NCBI GenBank assembly: GCA_030589835.1
Contig: JAUUZS010000052.1
Location: forward strand, 1 to 12,611
Source: Cyclobacteriaceae bacterium
Lineage (GTDB): Bacteria > Bacteroidota > Bacteroidia > Cytophagales > Cyclobacteriaceae
Direction: 5' to 3'
DNA length: 12,611 nt
Each line of letters starts with the position of its first letter. The stretch's first letter is position 1. Shown one piece after another: positions 1 through 8,199 of this stretch. The notes below the pieces were generated by a model. That model searched no databases. It had not been told where the DNA came from and was given only the letters and a program-made list of their open reading frames with translations. A program made the translations under genes and the position numbers.

Positions 1-285
1 AATCAAGGGAGCTCTACACGGTTTATTGAATTCATGCTTGAGATTATACATGACTCATTGGAGGATTTGCTAATAATGCAGAATCTTAGTGTAACAAGTA
101 AGGATAGAATCCAACTATTCAAGGATGTTGCAGTCACGAATTTCTTTACCCGACAAGAGTACCATAGACATAACAAAGGGATTTCCTCTGCAACTGCCAG
201 TCGTGATTTAAGAGAAGCTGTGAATGAAGGTATACTTAAGAAAAGTGGAGATAAGAGGTTGACAAAATATAGGTTCATTAAATAA
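1..285 (+). CDS. Fic-family protein, C-terminal fragment (gene starts upstream of window)
   Basis: The frame is open from base 1 and ends at TAA 283-285, giving the last 94 residues. The first visible residues, STRFIEFMLEIIHDSLEDLL, match the helix that follows the Fic core (usual form 'stpFieFmL..i...l'). The last ~45 residues (FTRQEY, then SSATASRDLREAV, then a basic wing ending KYRF) match the winged-helix domain at the C-terminus of many stand-alone Fic proteins. The catalytic HPFxxGNGR loop lies outside the window, so activity cannot be judged. Fic proteins of this class usually transfer AMP or another nucleotide to protein hydroxyls in the cytoplasm. The ATG at base 34 is an internal methionine, not the start. 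The gene is followed by a strong hairpin terminator and faces the GH20 gene. Confidence 0.85.
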   Translation, partial: NQGSSTRFIEFMLEIIHDSLEDLLIMQNLSVTSKDRIQLFKDVAVTNFFTRQEYHRHNKGISSATASRDLREAVNEGILKKSGDKRLTKYRFIK

Positions 286-325
286 ACCAATCCGCATAGA
301 ATACCTAAACTGAGCTATGAAAAGT

Positions 326-380
326 ATAATCCCAGACAGCTAATTTGCTGCTGTCTGGGATTATGGAAGCTTTTTTATTT
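326..380 (+). terminator. Rho-independent terminator, possibly bidirectional
   Basis: A perfect 15-bp stem (ATAATCCCAGACAGC at 326-340, its complement at 350-364) closes a 9-nt loop. A T-rich run, TTTTTTATTT, follows at 371-380. It lies 40 nt past the Fic stop codon and fits a terminator for that gene. The GH20 gene converges on it from the right and ends at 402, so the same stem may stop both transcripts. The minus-strand U tract is only short (complement of the A run at 319-323), so termination in that direction is less certain. Confidence 0.78.
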
Positions 381-401
381 CATGCCATTGTCATGGTGGT
401 T

Positions 402-3011
402 TTACCCCAGGTCACGCAATTTGATCTCCTTGGCAATACTGGTTCTGCTCGCCTTGCCGCTTGCGTCAAATGCTTTCACCTTCACTTCTCCTGTAACATC
501 AACGGGCCCTAGGTATTTGGTGGAATTTACAGTGGGTTCCGAGCCATCGGTCGTATATCTCAGTTCAAGTCCGGGGAATTCGATGTTTGCCAGCAGCTTG
601 CCATTTTCAATAATTGCTCCGGGTAATGGTATGCGGTAATTGTATCCTCCATTAAGATAGCTCAAACGTGGCAATTCCTTTTGGGCCATCGTATTGGCAA
701 AAACATTCCATTGCACATCCATCGCGCTTTCCCTAGTATCTTTATCTTCAATAGTCTCCCAAACCCTTTCTTTGGCCCAGGCGCTTTCAGCAAAACCAAA
801 TAATTTTGGAAGCATATAATATTCGATCATGTCCCTTCCTTTGATGGTCTCACTCCATAATTGCGCCTCAACCCCAAGTATTCTTTTTCTTGCTTCAGGT
901 TTCAATCTTACCATGTCTGCATATTCCACTTCCATATCAATCTCTCTGCCACCTGCCGTATGCGTGGTGGTTTTGAAGATATCAAAAGGTGCAAAGCTCC
1001 ATGCATCCCTGGTGCGCACAAATCCTGCCCAGTACAAACCCGGTTCTTCAGGATCTTTGTCATAGGCCAGGTCAAAATAGAAATTCGACACTGGGCACAT
1101 AATAACATCGTAACCCGCATTGGCAATTTTGTACGTCCGATCCTGATCGCCATACAAATTGTTCCATACATAAGAGACTACATTTTTGCCTAAGAATTCA
1201 GGATTGGGATCATAGCCTCCTTCAGTATTTTTGATCAGGGTGGTTTCTTCCCATCCATGAACGGTATAATTATCGTCTTTTAGCGTCTCCAGCAACCTGC
1301 CAAAGAAATAAGCCTGCAAATTTTTCGCATCTTTAATTTCAGGATTTGCTTTCATGATTTCTGCAGCTCTTGGCGATGCAGTCCATGCACCCTCCGGGAC
1401 TTCGTCGCCCCCGGCGTGAATGTCTGTAAGTTCCAGCCCGGCTTCTTCATACATCAACGAAATCTCATCCATCACCTTTTTATAAAACCTGTACGTAGAT
1501 TCATTGGCAATGTCCACTACGTTGTCCTGGTACATTTGTGCAGAATAATATACTGATTTGTCGTCGGGATCGATCAATCTGTACTCATTTGCTTCTTCTT
1601 CTTTTCCTTCAGCCATAAAACGCTCAAAGCGTACCTCCATCGGCTTGATGGCGCATCGCGCATGTGCGGGGAAATTGAGTTCCGGAATCACCTGGATATG
1701 TCGGGCTTTAGCATATTTGAGGATGTCAATAAACTGTGCGCGGGTGATATACCCGCTACCATTTGATCCTTCACCGTAGGCAAAAGGGCCAGATCCGTAA
1801 GCTGGATGAAGCACATTGTCATGCATGCTCGACGTATGTTCTCTTTGTCCGCCAATATCGGTGAGCTCAGGCAATCCGGGTATTTCAAGCCGCCATCCTT
1901 CATCCTCTGTGGTGTAAAATAAAAACTTATTGATCTTATAGTAGGAAATGATATCGAGCATTCGCTTCAGCGTTTCCACACTCTGGAAATTTCTGCAAAT
2001 GTCTGTATGTAAGCCCCTATGACCAAATCTTGGTGCATCCTGAATAGATACCTGTTCGAACTCTATGGTTTTTGAATTATTTTGATGAGCACTCAAAGGA
2101 GCAAGCCCCAATAATGTCTGGACTCCGTAGAATACACCCGCAGCATCACTACCTACAATCTGGATGGCGCCATTTTTAATGTCCAAATGATATGCTTCTT
2201 TCTCAGTCTCATTTACTGATATTTTGCCGGTTTTTAGAATAATTTTATTTGAGGCAGTTGAATTATTTGAAGTTTTGAATGTTGAACCTGTGAGAGATTG
2301 CAGCTTTTCAGCTAAATAGCCGGCTTCATTTTCTAACCCATCTTCATGGGAAATCTCCCAGTTTTCATTTATTTGAGTTGTTCCGCCTAACTTCTTTAGA
2401 TAAACCGGCGAAGGAATGATTTTCAATAACTGATCATCCTGCACGGCACTTAAGCCCTGATTGTTTTGGTACCTGTATTCGGGAGTTGGAATCGGTTCAT
2501 GATCATCCTTGCTTCGATTGATTTGTTCAGGTTTTGTGAAAGGTAATATTTCACAATCTACCTCTACGATTTGTTTTTGGGATCCTTCCTCATCATAAAA
2601 AACAAAATAAGTTCCCAATGGCCCGTCGCATTCTTTGATTACTCCTTCAGTTCCGCGATAGATGATTTCAATGGAATTGCCTGGTGTCAATGAAAATGCT
2701 TCATTCGGCACCAATTGAAACCAATCGCCATTGATATGCTTTACCGTGGCGGCTTGCGGGGAGGGAGGATCGATAATGGGGCGTGCATTTACGTTGAAGA
2801 ACAAACTCCAGTTGTTCCCCAGTTCGAGATCACTAGTGTTATTTAATATAAATTTGGCTTCGAAAGCTCCTTCAACATCAATAAAATTACTGATGTGTTC
2901 CCACTTTATGTCAATATTTTCGGCTGAAGAATAATCCATTGTCGATTGTGTACAATTCGTGACCGATAAAGTAAAGGATAAAAAAATGATAAAAAATGCT
3001 GTGTTTTTCAT
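402..3011 (-). CDS. GH20 beta-N-acetylhexosaminidase, chitobiase-like four-domain enzyme
   Basis: This 869-residue enzyme should remove terminal GlcNAc/GalNAc from the non-reducing end of chito-oligosaccharides or glycans by substrate-assisted catalysis. Domain order matches Serratia-type chitobiase and similar length: N-terminal carbohydrate-binding CHB_HEX domain (~33-160), GH20b domain (~193-325), GH20 barrel (from DAPRFGHRGLHTD at ~325 to ~750), and a C-terminal chitobiase-type beta domain (~800-865, YTTDGSEPT). The catalytic Asp-Glu pair is D536-E537 in IHAGGDEVPEGAW, and VEAQLWSE (~714-721) gives a late active-site motif. The first 20 residues are hydrophobic and end in SVTNC. C20 could be a lipidation site, though Asn at -1 is unusual, so a plain signal peptide is possible. 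It lies 134 nt downstream of the GH5 gene on the same strand, probably co-transcribed. Exact substrate is not readable from sequence. Confidence 0.95.
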   Translation of the reverse strand: MKNTAFFIIFLSFTLSVTNCTQSTMDYSSAENIDIKWEHISNFIDVEGAFEAKFILNNTSDLELGNNWSLFFNVNARPIIDPPSPQAATVKHINGDWFQLVPNEAFSLTPGNSIEIIYRGTEGVIKECDGPLGTYFVFYDEEGSQKQIVEVDCEILPFTKPEQINRSKDDHEPIPTPEYRYQNNQGLSAVQDDQLLKIIPSPVYLKKLGGTTQINENWEISHEDGLENEAGYLAEKLQSLTGSTFKTSNNSTASNKIILKTGKISVNETEKEAYHLDIKNGAIQIVGSDAAGVFYGVQTLLGLAPLSAHQNNSKTIEFEQVSIQDAPRFGHRGLHTDICRNFQSVETLKRMLDIISYYKINKFLFYTTEDEGWRLEIPGLPELTDIGGQREHTSSMHDNVLHPAYGSGPFAYGEGSNGSGYITRAQFIDILKYAKARHIQVIPELNFPAHARCAIKPMEVRFERFMAEGKEEEANEYRLIDPDDKSVYYSAQMYQDNVVDIANESTYRFYKKVMDEISLMYEEAGLELTDIHAGGDEVPEGAWTASPRAAEIMKANPEIKDAKNLQAYFFGRLLETLKDDNYTVHGWEETTLIKNTEGGYDPNPEFLGKNVVSYVWNNLYGDQDRTYKIANAGYDVIMCPVSNFYFDLAYDKDPEEPGLYWAGFVRTRDAWSFAPFDIFKTTTHTAGGREIDMEVEYADMVRLKPEARKRILGVEAQLWSETIKGRDMIEYYMLPKLFGFAESAWAKERVWETIEDKDTRESAMDVQWNVFANTMAQKELPRLSYLNGGYNYRIPLPGAIIENGKLLANIEFPGLELRYTTDGSEPTVNSTKYLGPVDVTGEVKVKAFDASGKASRTSIAKEIKLRDLG

Positions 3012-3023
3012 GTTAAACTAAAG

Positions 3024-3043
3024 TTTTTTAAGTGTTTAAAAAA
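3024..3043. repeat. Small AT-rich inverted repeat in the GH20 leader
   Basis: TTTTTTAA (3024-3031) and TTAAAAAA (3036-3043) form an 8-bp stem with a 4-nt loop. It ends about 13 nt before the GH20 start codon on the minus strand. The arms are pure A/T and may be chance. If folded, it would sit over the ribosome-loading region of the GH20 mRNA. No Shine-Dalgarno sequence is visible. Confidence 0.35.
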
Positions 3044-3093
3044 GGATCAATGATTTAAAAAGCTGAGTGCAAAAAAAAGGTTGTGGAATATTC

Positions 3094-3107
3094 AAATCAA
3101 TTGATTT
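3094..3107. repeat. 14-bp perfect palindrome between GH5 and GH20 genes
   Basis: AAATCAATTGATTT reads identically on both strands. It lies 39 nt past the GH5 stop codon and 83 nt before the GH20 start, in the only gap between the two genes. It could be a regulator-binding half-site pair or simply AT-rich chance. It has no U tract directly after it on the minus strand, so it is not a convincing terminator. Confidence 0.4.
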
Positions 3108-3145
3108 TCCATTTAATCTTCAACATCCTGATGCCAATCCTAGCC

Positions 3146-4303
3146 TTATGCTTTCATTAAAAGATCCAATAATTTTCTGTCGAGTTTATGTCCATGCCAA
3201 TCTTCATATACTACGTCCTCTCTCCCGGAATTCAGGAGGCCAAAGCTTCCCTTAAATTCCCATAAAGCGAAACCGATTCCATTTTCGGAAAGGATATCCA
3301 ATACATCACCAAACCAGGCGAGAAATACCTCATGCGGAGTTTTGTTATAACAGCCACATTCCCCACAATGCACCCCAACGCCTTTCTGAACCAACTCAAT
3401 CCAGGGCTTATACATTTCTTCCAGCATTGCCCTACTTAAATACTGATCCCCGACCTGTCCGGGCCATTTCGGGATGGGTAAATTTTCTGTGTCTTTAAAT
3501 GCCCAGGGCGCTTTATAATGTGAAATAATACCGGGGTAATAGCCCCTGCAGCTTTGTCCAATGTCCAAATCCATGATTTCCGGAATTACATCGCTCCCAA
3601 CATTGTTTCCATCGGCGATAATCAAGTGGTCAGGATTTTGACTGCGAATCGTTTCTGCAGCGGCTTTTGCTACTTTCCTATAAATGTCCCCAGGCACCGG
3701 GCCTCGTTTGGAATGCTGATCATTCATGTCTTCGCGCGTGCACGGTTCATTCACCAGGTCAAAACTGATTTTATCCCTGGACACCCTTTTAAACCGCTTT
3801 GCCCAAAATTTCCAATGGTAATAAAAATCTTCCTGTGCCTCTTCATCCCTCCAAAGGTTGTATGGTTCATAAAATCCTGCATTAACACAAAAACCCGGCG
3901 CACGGTGCAAGTTGAGGCTCGAATGCAGGTTGTACTTGTGGGCCAGGTAAACTAAATGTTCAACCTTGTCGGTTTGTTTGCTGTCAATTTTTCTTACCTC
4001 CTTTATGGTAATGTTGCGTTCATGATCAATCTTTAGATAAGAAGGATAAGCCATTGGAATTCTCACAAAGTCAAACCCCCAGTCAGACATCCATTTGAAA
4101 TATTCTTCTTTTGTTCCTTCCCGGGCATTATTGGGATTGGGCGAGAAAAAATCCAGTAAATTGAATCCTTTCCATTGGGGCAATTTATTTTGTGCTTTAT
4201 TAGGTTTTCTTGCAAAAGACATATTTGAGGTCAGCCCGATACCACCGGCTATTGTGGCGGATTTCTTAATAAAATCTCTTCTGGAATTATTATGGGTTTT
4301 CAT
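3146..4303 (-). CDS. GH5 (cellulase superfamily) glycoside hydrolase, Tat-exported
   Basis: This 385-residue protein should be a retaining beta-glycosidase of the GH5 clan. The start is fixed by a textbook twin-arginine signal (NSRRDFIKKSATIAGGIGL, residues 6-24), which predicts export of a pre-folded protein. Barrel landmarks are in order: R81 (RIPMAYPSY), H133 (NLHRAPGF), acid/base E186 in FDLVNEPC, H262-Y263 (SHYKAPWAF), nucleophile E315 in VHCGECGC, and W348 in ALWEFKGSFG. All catalytic positions are present. Several cysteines surround the nucleophile (C313, C316, C318), a little unusual for an exported enzyme. It is the first gene of the minus-strand pair with GH20 and is divergent from GH2. 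GH5 covers cellulases, mannanases, xyloglucanases and beta-glucosidases; I cannot assign the subfamily. Confidence 0.93.
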   Translation of the reverse strand: MKTHNNSRRDFIKKSATIAGGIGLTSNMSFARKPNKAQNKLPQWKGFNLLDFFSPNPNNAREGTKEEYFKWMSDWGFDFVRIPMAYPSYLKIDHERNITIKEVRKIDSKQTDKVEHLVYLAHKYNLHSSLNLHRAPGFCVNAGFYEPYNLWRDEEAQEDFYYHWKFWAKRFKRVSRDKISFDLVNEPCTREDMNDQHSKRGPVPGDIYRKVAKAAAETIRSQNPDHLIIADGNNVGSDVIPEIMDLDIGQSCRGYYPGIISHYKAPWAFKDTENLPIPKWPGQVGDQYLSRAMLEEMYKPWIELVQKGVGVHCGECGCYNKTPHEVFLAWFGDVLDILSENGIGFALWEFKGSFGLLNSGREDVVYEDWHGHKLDRKLLDLLMKA

Positions 4304-4505
4304 CGCTTATATAAAAAAAATTAAATCCGTTATTGGACAATGATGATTTGATATAAATATATAGATTTTAGATAAAAATTGTCGATAATAAAATGGAATA
4401 TTTAAAAAGCAACCCAATAATAAATACAGGAAATCTATAAATACTGGTCAGGTAGATTTATTTTTACAGCATAGTATTTAAATCAAATTGCATTAACACT
4501 ATATC
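4304..4505. promoter_or_regulatory. Divergent intergenic region between GH5 (-) and GH2 (+)
   Basis: These 202 bases are very AT-rich and must carry the promoters of both divergent transcription units. I looked for the Bacteroidetes -7 consensus TAnnTTTG paired with a -33 TTTG element on each strand and found no clean pair. The nearest on the plus strand is TAGATTTA (4452-4459), one mismatch from consensus. No strong operator-like palindrome stands out. Shared control of the two units is inferred from the arrangement only. Confidence 0.45.
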
Positions 4506-7313
4506 ATGCTCAAATCCCATAATCTCATATTGCTTATTGCCTTTTTATTGATTAATTCCACCTCTTATTCCCAACAAACAGAGAGACACTATTTATCGGG
4601 GACAGATTCTAAAAACACAGTCAATTGGGATTTTTATTGTACTGATGGCGCGAATAGTGGAGAATGGACACAAATCCCGGTTCCATCAAATTGGGAACTA
4701 CAGGGATTTGGAACCTACAACTATGGCCATGACTGGAAAAATAAAGACAAAAAGCTGGGAAAGGAACACGGTCTCTATAAATATGAGTTTGAAGCGCCAA
4801 AATCCTGGAAGGGCAAAGCCATCAACATTGTGTTTGATGGGGCGATGACCGATACCGAAGTTAAAATCAATGGCAAGGTGGCAGGTGAGCTGCACCAGGG
4901 TGGTTTTAATAGGTTCAAATATGATATTTCAAAATTATTGAAATATGGTGTTGCAAATCTACTGGAGGTAGATGTTGCTAAGCATTCTTCAGATCATTCG
5001 GTAAACAGGGCAGAACGACAGGCTGATTTCTGGATTTTTGGCGGTATTTATCGTCCTGTATTTCTTGAAGTATTTCCAGATCAGCATATGGAGCGCGTTG
5101 CAATAGATGCCTTAGCCGATGGAAGTTTTAATGTGCTGGTAGTTTTAAATAATAAAAAAATATCAGGAGATGTTCAGGTCGAATTGTTCACATTGGATGG
5201 GAGCAAAGTCGAAGGCGTATTTGGTGCTCAGGTCGAAAAAGGAAGAGCAGAAGTTCACGTGCGTGGAAAATTTGAAGGGATTGAGTCATGGAACCCTGAA
5301 CACCCAACCCTGTATGATATGAAGGTTTCTTTGTTGAGAAATTATGAGCTTATTCATATCGAGAAAAAGCGTATTGGGTTCAGAACGGTTGAGCTTCGTC
5401 GGCATGATGGTTTTTATGTGAATGGGAAAAAGGTGGTTTTTAAAGGGGTGAACAGGCATTCATTTTGGCCGGAGACTGGAAGGGCGTTAAATGACGACAA
5501 CCATAAAAAGGATATCAAACTTATGAAAGAGATGAACATGAATTCCGTCAGGATGTCGCACTATTGTCCGGATGAGCGGTTCCTGGATTTATGTGATTCT
5601 TTAGGGCTTTTTGTGCTCGATGAATTGGCAGGGTGGCAACAAGGATACGATACGATCATTGGCCCCAAAAGAGTAAAAGAGCTGATTCTTAAAGATGAAA
5701 ACCATCCGAGCGTAGTGGTCTGGGATCATGGAAATGAAGGGGGCTGGGATTTCGCCAATGAAAAGTGGTTCCACCATTACGACATTCAAAAAAGACCTGT
5801 GATCTACCCGTGGTTGCACAGAAACGGTGTGGATACACATCATTATGTTTCCTTTGATTTTGCCATAAACAGATTTGCATTTGGAAATGATGTTTTTATG
5901 TCGACTGAGTTATTGCACGGACTATACGATGGAGGACATGGCGCCGGTTTATATGATTTATGGAACAGGTTTCGCTCAAATCCGCGTGCTGCAGGTGGTT
6001 TTCTCTGGGTGTTTACGGATGAAGCAGTGCTGAGGACGGATAAAGAAGGAAGGGTGTATGATGGCGATGGCAACAATGCCCCCGATGGTATTCTCGGACC
6101 TCACCGGGAGAAAGAGGGGAGTTTTTATACCGTAAAGGAATTATGGTCTCCTGTGCAGATCGAGCCGCTTGTGATCAATCCACAATGGGATGGAAAGCTG
6201 TTTATTACCAACGATTACATCTATACAAATTTGAATACATGTAGTTTTAGCTGGGAAGCAATTAAAACCCCTTTGCCAGGTGAAAATAGAACTGAAATGC
6301 TGTCTTCAGGAAAGTTTGGCGGGCCGGACGCCAATCCCGGTGAAACCCGTAGCATAACGTTGGACATAAATGATGATTTTAAAAAAGCAGATATTCTCTC
6401 TCTGACAGCCATTGATGGAGCGGGAAATGAAATTTATACGTGGAGCTGGCCTGTTCAGCATCCAAAAGTAATCGTCAACAGATTTATAAAAGAAGCGACC
6501 ACAAATGAAAGTGATCAGATAATCACCCAGGAATCCGGGGATCAGTTGATGGCAAAAATCCACGGTCTTGAGTTCACATTCGATTTGAAAAATGGCCGGC
6601 TGTTAAAAACCACAAACGCCAAAGGGGACATCTCGTTTAATGGTGGCCCCAAAACCGTGGGAATTGATTCTGAGATTGATAAGGTGAGCTGGAGCATGGA
6701 TAAAGACAACAACCTGTTAATCCAGACAACAGACTCTAAAAAATCAATGATTTTCTTTTGGAAGCTTCACCGAAATGGGCTTTTAGAATTGGAAGTTGGC
6801 CCTTTTTTAGGCCGGGTAAGAGATGTCGATTTTCTTGGAGTCAGCTTCAATTATCCTGAAGGCAAGGTGAAATCCATGAGCTGGTTAGGAAAAGGGCCGT
6901 ACAGGGTTTGGAAAAACCGGATACATGGAACCAACTTTGGAATGTGGGAAAAGGAATATAATAATACCATTACTGGGGAAAGCTTCAATGACCTGGTTTA
7001 TCCCGAATTTAAGGGATATCATGCGCATGTCAATTGGGTGAGGTTCGAAACGACAGAAACCCCTTTTACGATATTAGTGGAAACGCCGAATATTTACACA
7101 CAAATTTTTACTCCGGGTATTCCAAAAGAGGTTAGAGGTGGTGTCTATCCTCCTTTTCCCGATGGGGATATTTCATTTTTGTATGAGATCCCGGCAATTG
7201 GAACAAAGTTTAAGCAAGCAAACGAACTGGGGCCAACCAGTCAAAAAGGGATGGACAGGCACCATCGTGGCGATGACAACGATCCGATCCGGGTGTGGTT
7301 TGATTTTAGGTAA
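4506..7313 (+). CDS. Secreted GH2 glycoside hydrolase (beta-galactosidase/glucuronidase superfamily)
   Basis: This 935-residue protein is a retaining exo-beta-glycosidase of family GH2. It starts with a Sec signal peptide (LILLIAFLLINSTSYSQ, residues 7-23) with no lipobox, so a periplasmic or secreted protein is expected. The jelly-roll sugar-binding domain (~40-195) carries WTQIPVPSNWELQGFGTYNY. An immunoglobulin-like domain follows (~196-295) and then the TIM barrel (~297-540) with FKGVNRHSFWPETG and MNSVRMSHYCPD. Acid/base E411 is in WDHGNEGGWD and the likely nucleophile E468 in VFMSTELLHG. The remaining ~380 residues are beta-rich C-terminal domains of the LacZ domain-4/5 kind. GNEGGWD differs from the GNESG of classical LacZ and from the NEP of glucuronidases, so the sugar specificity is open. 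No Shine-Dalgarno is visible. The PfpI gene follows after 26 nt, probably in one operon. Confidence 0.94.
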   Translation: MLKSHNLILLIAFLLINSTSYSQQTERHYLSGTDSKNTVNWDFYCTDGANSGEWTQIPVPSNWELQGFGTYNYGHDWKNKDKKLGKEHGLYKYEFEAPKSWKGKAINIVFDGAMTDTEVKINGKVAGELHQGGFNRFKYDISKLLKYGVANLLEVDVAKHSSDHSVNRAERQADFWIFGGIYRPVFLEVFPDQHMERVAIDALADGSFNVLVVLNNKKISGDVQVELFTLDGSKVEGVFGAQVEKGRAEVHVRGKFEGIESWNPEHPTLYDMKVSLLRNYELIHIEKKRIGFRTVELRRHDGFYVNGKKVVFKGVNRHSFWPETGRALNDDNHKKDIKLMKEMNMNSVRMSHYCPDERFLDLCDSLGLFVLDELAGWQQGYDTIIGPKRVKELILKDENHPSVVVWDHGNEGGWDFANEKWFHHYDIQKRPVIYPWLHRNGVDTHHYVSFDFAINRFAFGNDVFMSTELLHGLYDGGHGAGLYDLWNRFRSNPRAAGGFLWVFTDEAVLRTDKEGRVYDGDGNNAPDGILGPHREKEGSFYTVKELWSPVQIEPLVINPQWDGKLFITNDYIYTNLNTCSFSWEAIKTPLPGENRTEMLSSGKFGGPDANPGETRSITLDINDDFKKADILSLTAIDGAGNEIYTWSWPVQHPKVIVNRFIKEATTNESDQIITQESGDQLMAKIHGLEFTFDLKNGRLLKTTNAKGDISFNGGPKTVGIDSEIDKVSWSMDKDNNLLIQTTDSKKSMIFFWKLHRNGLLELEVGPFLGRVRDVDFLGVSFNYPEGKVKSMSWLGKGPYRVWKNRIHGTNFGMWEKEYNNTITGESFNDLVYPEFKGYHAHVNWVRFETTETPFTILVETPNIYTQIFTPGIPKEVRGGVYPPFPDGDISFLYEIPAIGTKFKQANELGPTSQKGMDRHHRGDDNDPIRVWFDFR

Positions 7314-7339
7314 ATGAAGAAAAATTCAAAATATAATTT

Positions 7340-7891
7340 ATGAAAAAGATACTGATCCTTACAGGAGATGGCGGTGAAAGCTATGAAACATTATATGCAA
7401 AGCACCGATTTGAGGAGGCCGGATATGTGGCAACCATTGCCGCCCCCGACAAAAAATTATTGAATCTTGTGATGCACGATTTCGAGCCTGGCTGGGACAC
7501 TTATGTGGAGCGCAAGGGATATTACCTGGAGTCGGACATGACGATAGCTGATGCAAATGCGGATGATTTTGATGCTATTTTGATTATCGGTGGCCGTGCT
7601 CCGGAATATTTAAGAAATGATCCCAAAGTCATAGAATTGGTTCAAACTTTCGATAAGCAGGAGAAGTTCATATTTTCCATATGTCATGGCATCCAGGTTT
7701 TGGTAACTGCCCAACTTGTGAAAGATAAAAACCTTACCTGCTATGAACATGTGAGATTTGAAGTGGAATCATGTGGTGGGACGTTTATTGGTAAGGATGA
7801 AGCTGTCCGCGATGGTAGAATAGTCACGGGCCAGACCTGGCAATCGCATCCTGATTTTTATAGGTTGGTGATGAAATGTCTTGAAGAGTAG
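7340..7891 (+). CDS. DJ-1/PfpI-family (class I glutamine amidotransferase-like) protein
   Basis: This 183-residue cytosolic protein has the flavodoxin-like DJ-1/PfpI fold. An N-terminal strand and loop MKKILILTGDGGESYE carries the acidic residue usual for the active site (around E13/E16). DAILIIGGRAPEYLR (~78-92) is the second conserved strand and loop, and FSICHGIQVL holds the nucleophile C115 with H116. VTGQTWQSHP (~162-171) is the conserved C-terminal loop. Family members act as peptidases, glyoxalase/deglycase-like enzymes or stress proteins; which applies here is not decidable. It sits 26 nt after GH2. A 9-codon frame (7314-7343) starts right at the GH2 stop and ends overlapping this ATG, which may couple translation. 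Its last 29 codons plus stop are duplicated downstream at 8520-8617, beyond a toxin-antitoxin pair. Confidence 0.93.
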   Translation: MKKILILTGDGGESYETLYAKHRFEEAGYVATIAAPDKKLLNLVMHDFEPGWDTYVERKGYYLESDMTIADANADDFDAILIIGGRAPEYLRNDPKVIELVQTFDKQEKFIFSICHGIQVLVTAQLVKDKNLTCYEHVRFEVESCGGTFIGKDEAVRDGRIVTGQTWQSHPDFYRLVMKCLEE

Positions 7892-7898
7892 GGGAAAT
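7800..7898 (+). repeat. Direct repeat copy 1 (3' end of the PfpI gene)
   Basis: This stretch recurs at 8520-8617. Alignment from 7800 to 7893 shows one substitution (C7836 versus T8556). One extra G in the GGGG run at 7891-7894 then gives a 1-nt offset, after which AAAT still matches. Similarity stops abruptly on both sides. The copy covers codons 155-183 of the PfpI gene, its TAG stop and 7 further bases. It is the functional copy, since it completes an intact gene. The copies are 720 bp apart start to start. Confidence 0.97.
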
Positions 7899-7916
7899 CA
7901 TCTTCACATTTATTTT

Positions 7917-7924
7917 TATTTTTG
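7917..7924 (+). promoter_or_regulatory. Candidate Bacteroidetes -7 element for the toxin-antitoxin operon
   Basis: TATTTTTG fits the Bacteroidetes -7 consensus TAnnTTTG exactly and lies 68 nt before the antitoxin start, just outside repeat copy 1. No TTTG-type -33 element is seen 19-21 nt upstream, and the region is a low-complexity T-rich run, so the match may be chance. A promoter inside the cassette would let it be expressed wherever it lands. Confidence 0.3.
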
Positions 7925-7966
7925 TAACTTGAAAAGTACAATAAAATTAAATGTGTTATTGATTTC

Positions 7967-7983
7967 TTAATGATGACCATTAA
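7967..7983. promoter_or_regulatory. Candidate autoregulatory operator upstream of the antitoxin
   Basis: TTAATG (7967-7972) and CATTAA (7978-7983) form a perfect 6-bp dyad with a 5-bp spacer, ending 9 nt before the antitoxin ATG. Type II antitoxin-toxin complexes typically bind such dyads to repress their own operon. Operator function is inferred from position and symmetry only. Confidence 0.35.
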
Positions 7984-7992
7984 TAAAATATA

Positions 7993-8199
7993 ATGAGCAC
8001 GATTGAAATTGCGAAAATGAGTAAAATTGAACGTCTTAGAGCAATGGAGGATCTATGGGACTCTCTGAGTAGTGATGATCCCGAAATTGAATCCCCTGAA
8101 TGGCATCAGCACGTTCTTGATGGACGAAAAAAAGACCTTGATGAGGATTTAGTAAAATTTATCTCTTTAGAAGAAGTAAAACTAAAGCGTGGTAAATGA
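7993..8199 (+). CDS. Type II antitoxin, addiction-module component (TIGR02574-like)
   Basis: This 68-residue, acidic, helix-rich protein fits the 'putative addiction module component' antitoxin family. The N-terminal half has the family signature (MSKIERLRAMEDLWDSLSSD, residues 9-28). SPEWHQHVLDGRKKDL follows, and it ends in a basic tail (EEVKLKRGK). Such antitoxins neutralise a RelE/ParE-type partner by wrapping its active site. The size is normal for the family. The stop overlaps the toxin start by four bases (ATGA at 8196-8199), the usual translational coupling. The surrounding bases are more AT-rich than the GH genes, in keeping with an acquired cassette. It lies between the two copies of the PfpI-end repeat. 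Confidence 0.9.
   Translation: MSTIEIAKMSKIERLRAMEDLWDSLSSDDPEIESPEWHQHVLDGRKKDLDEDLVKFISLEEVKLKRGK

Noticed and set aside
382..639. 85-codon plus-strand frame opposite the GH20 C-terminus
   Set aside because: It is antisense to a well-supported GH20 domain and has no family features; a shadow frame.
4336..4383. GACAAT (4336-4341) and ATTGTC (4378-4383) as an operator between GH5 and GH2
   Set aside because: Six-base arms 36 nt apart in AT-rich DNA are not significant without conservation data.
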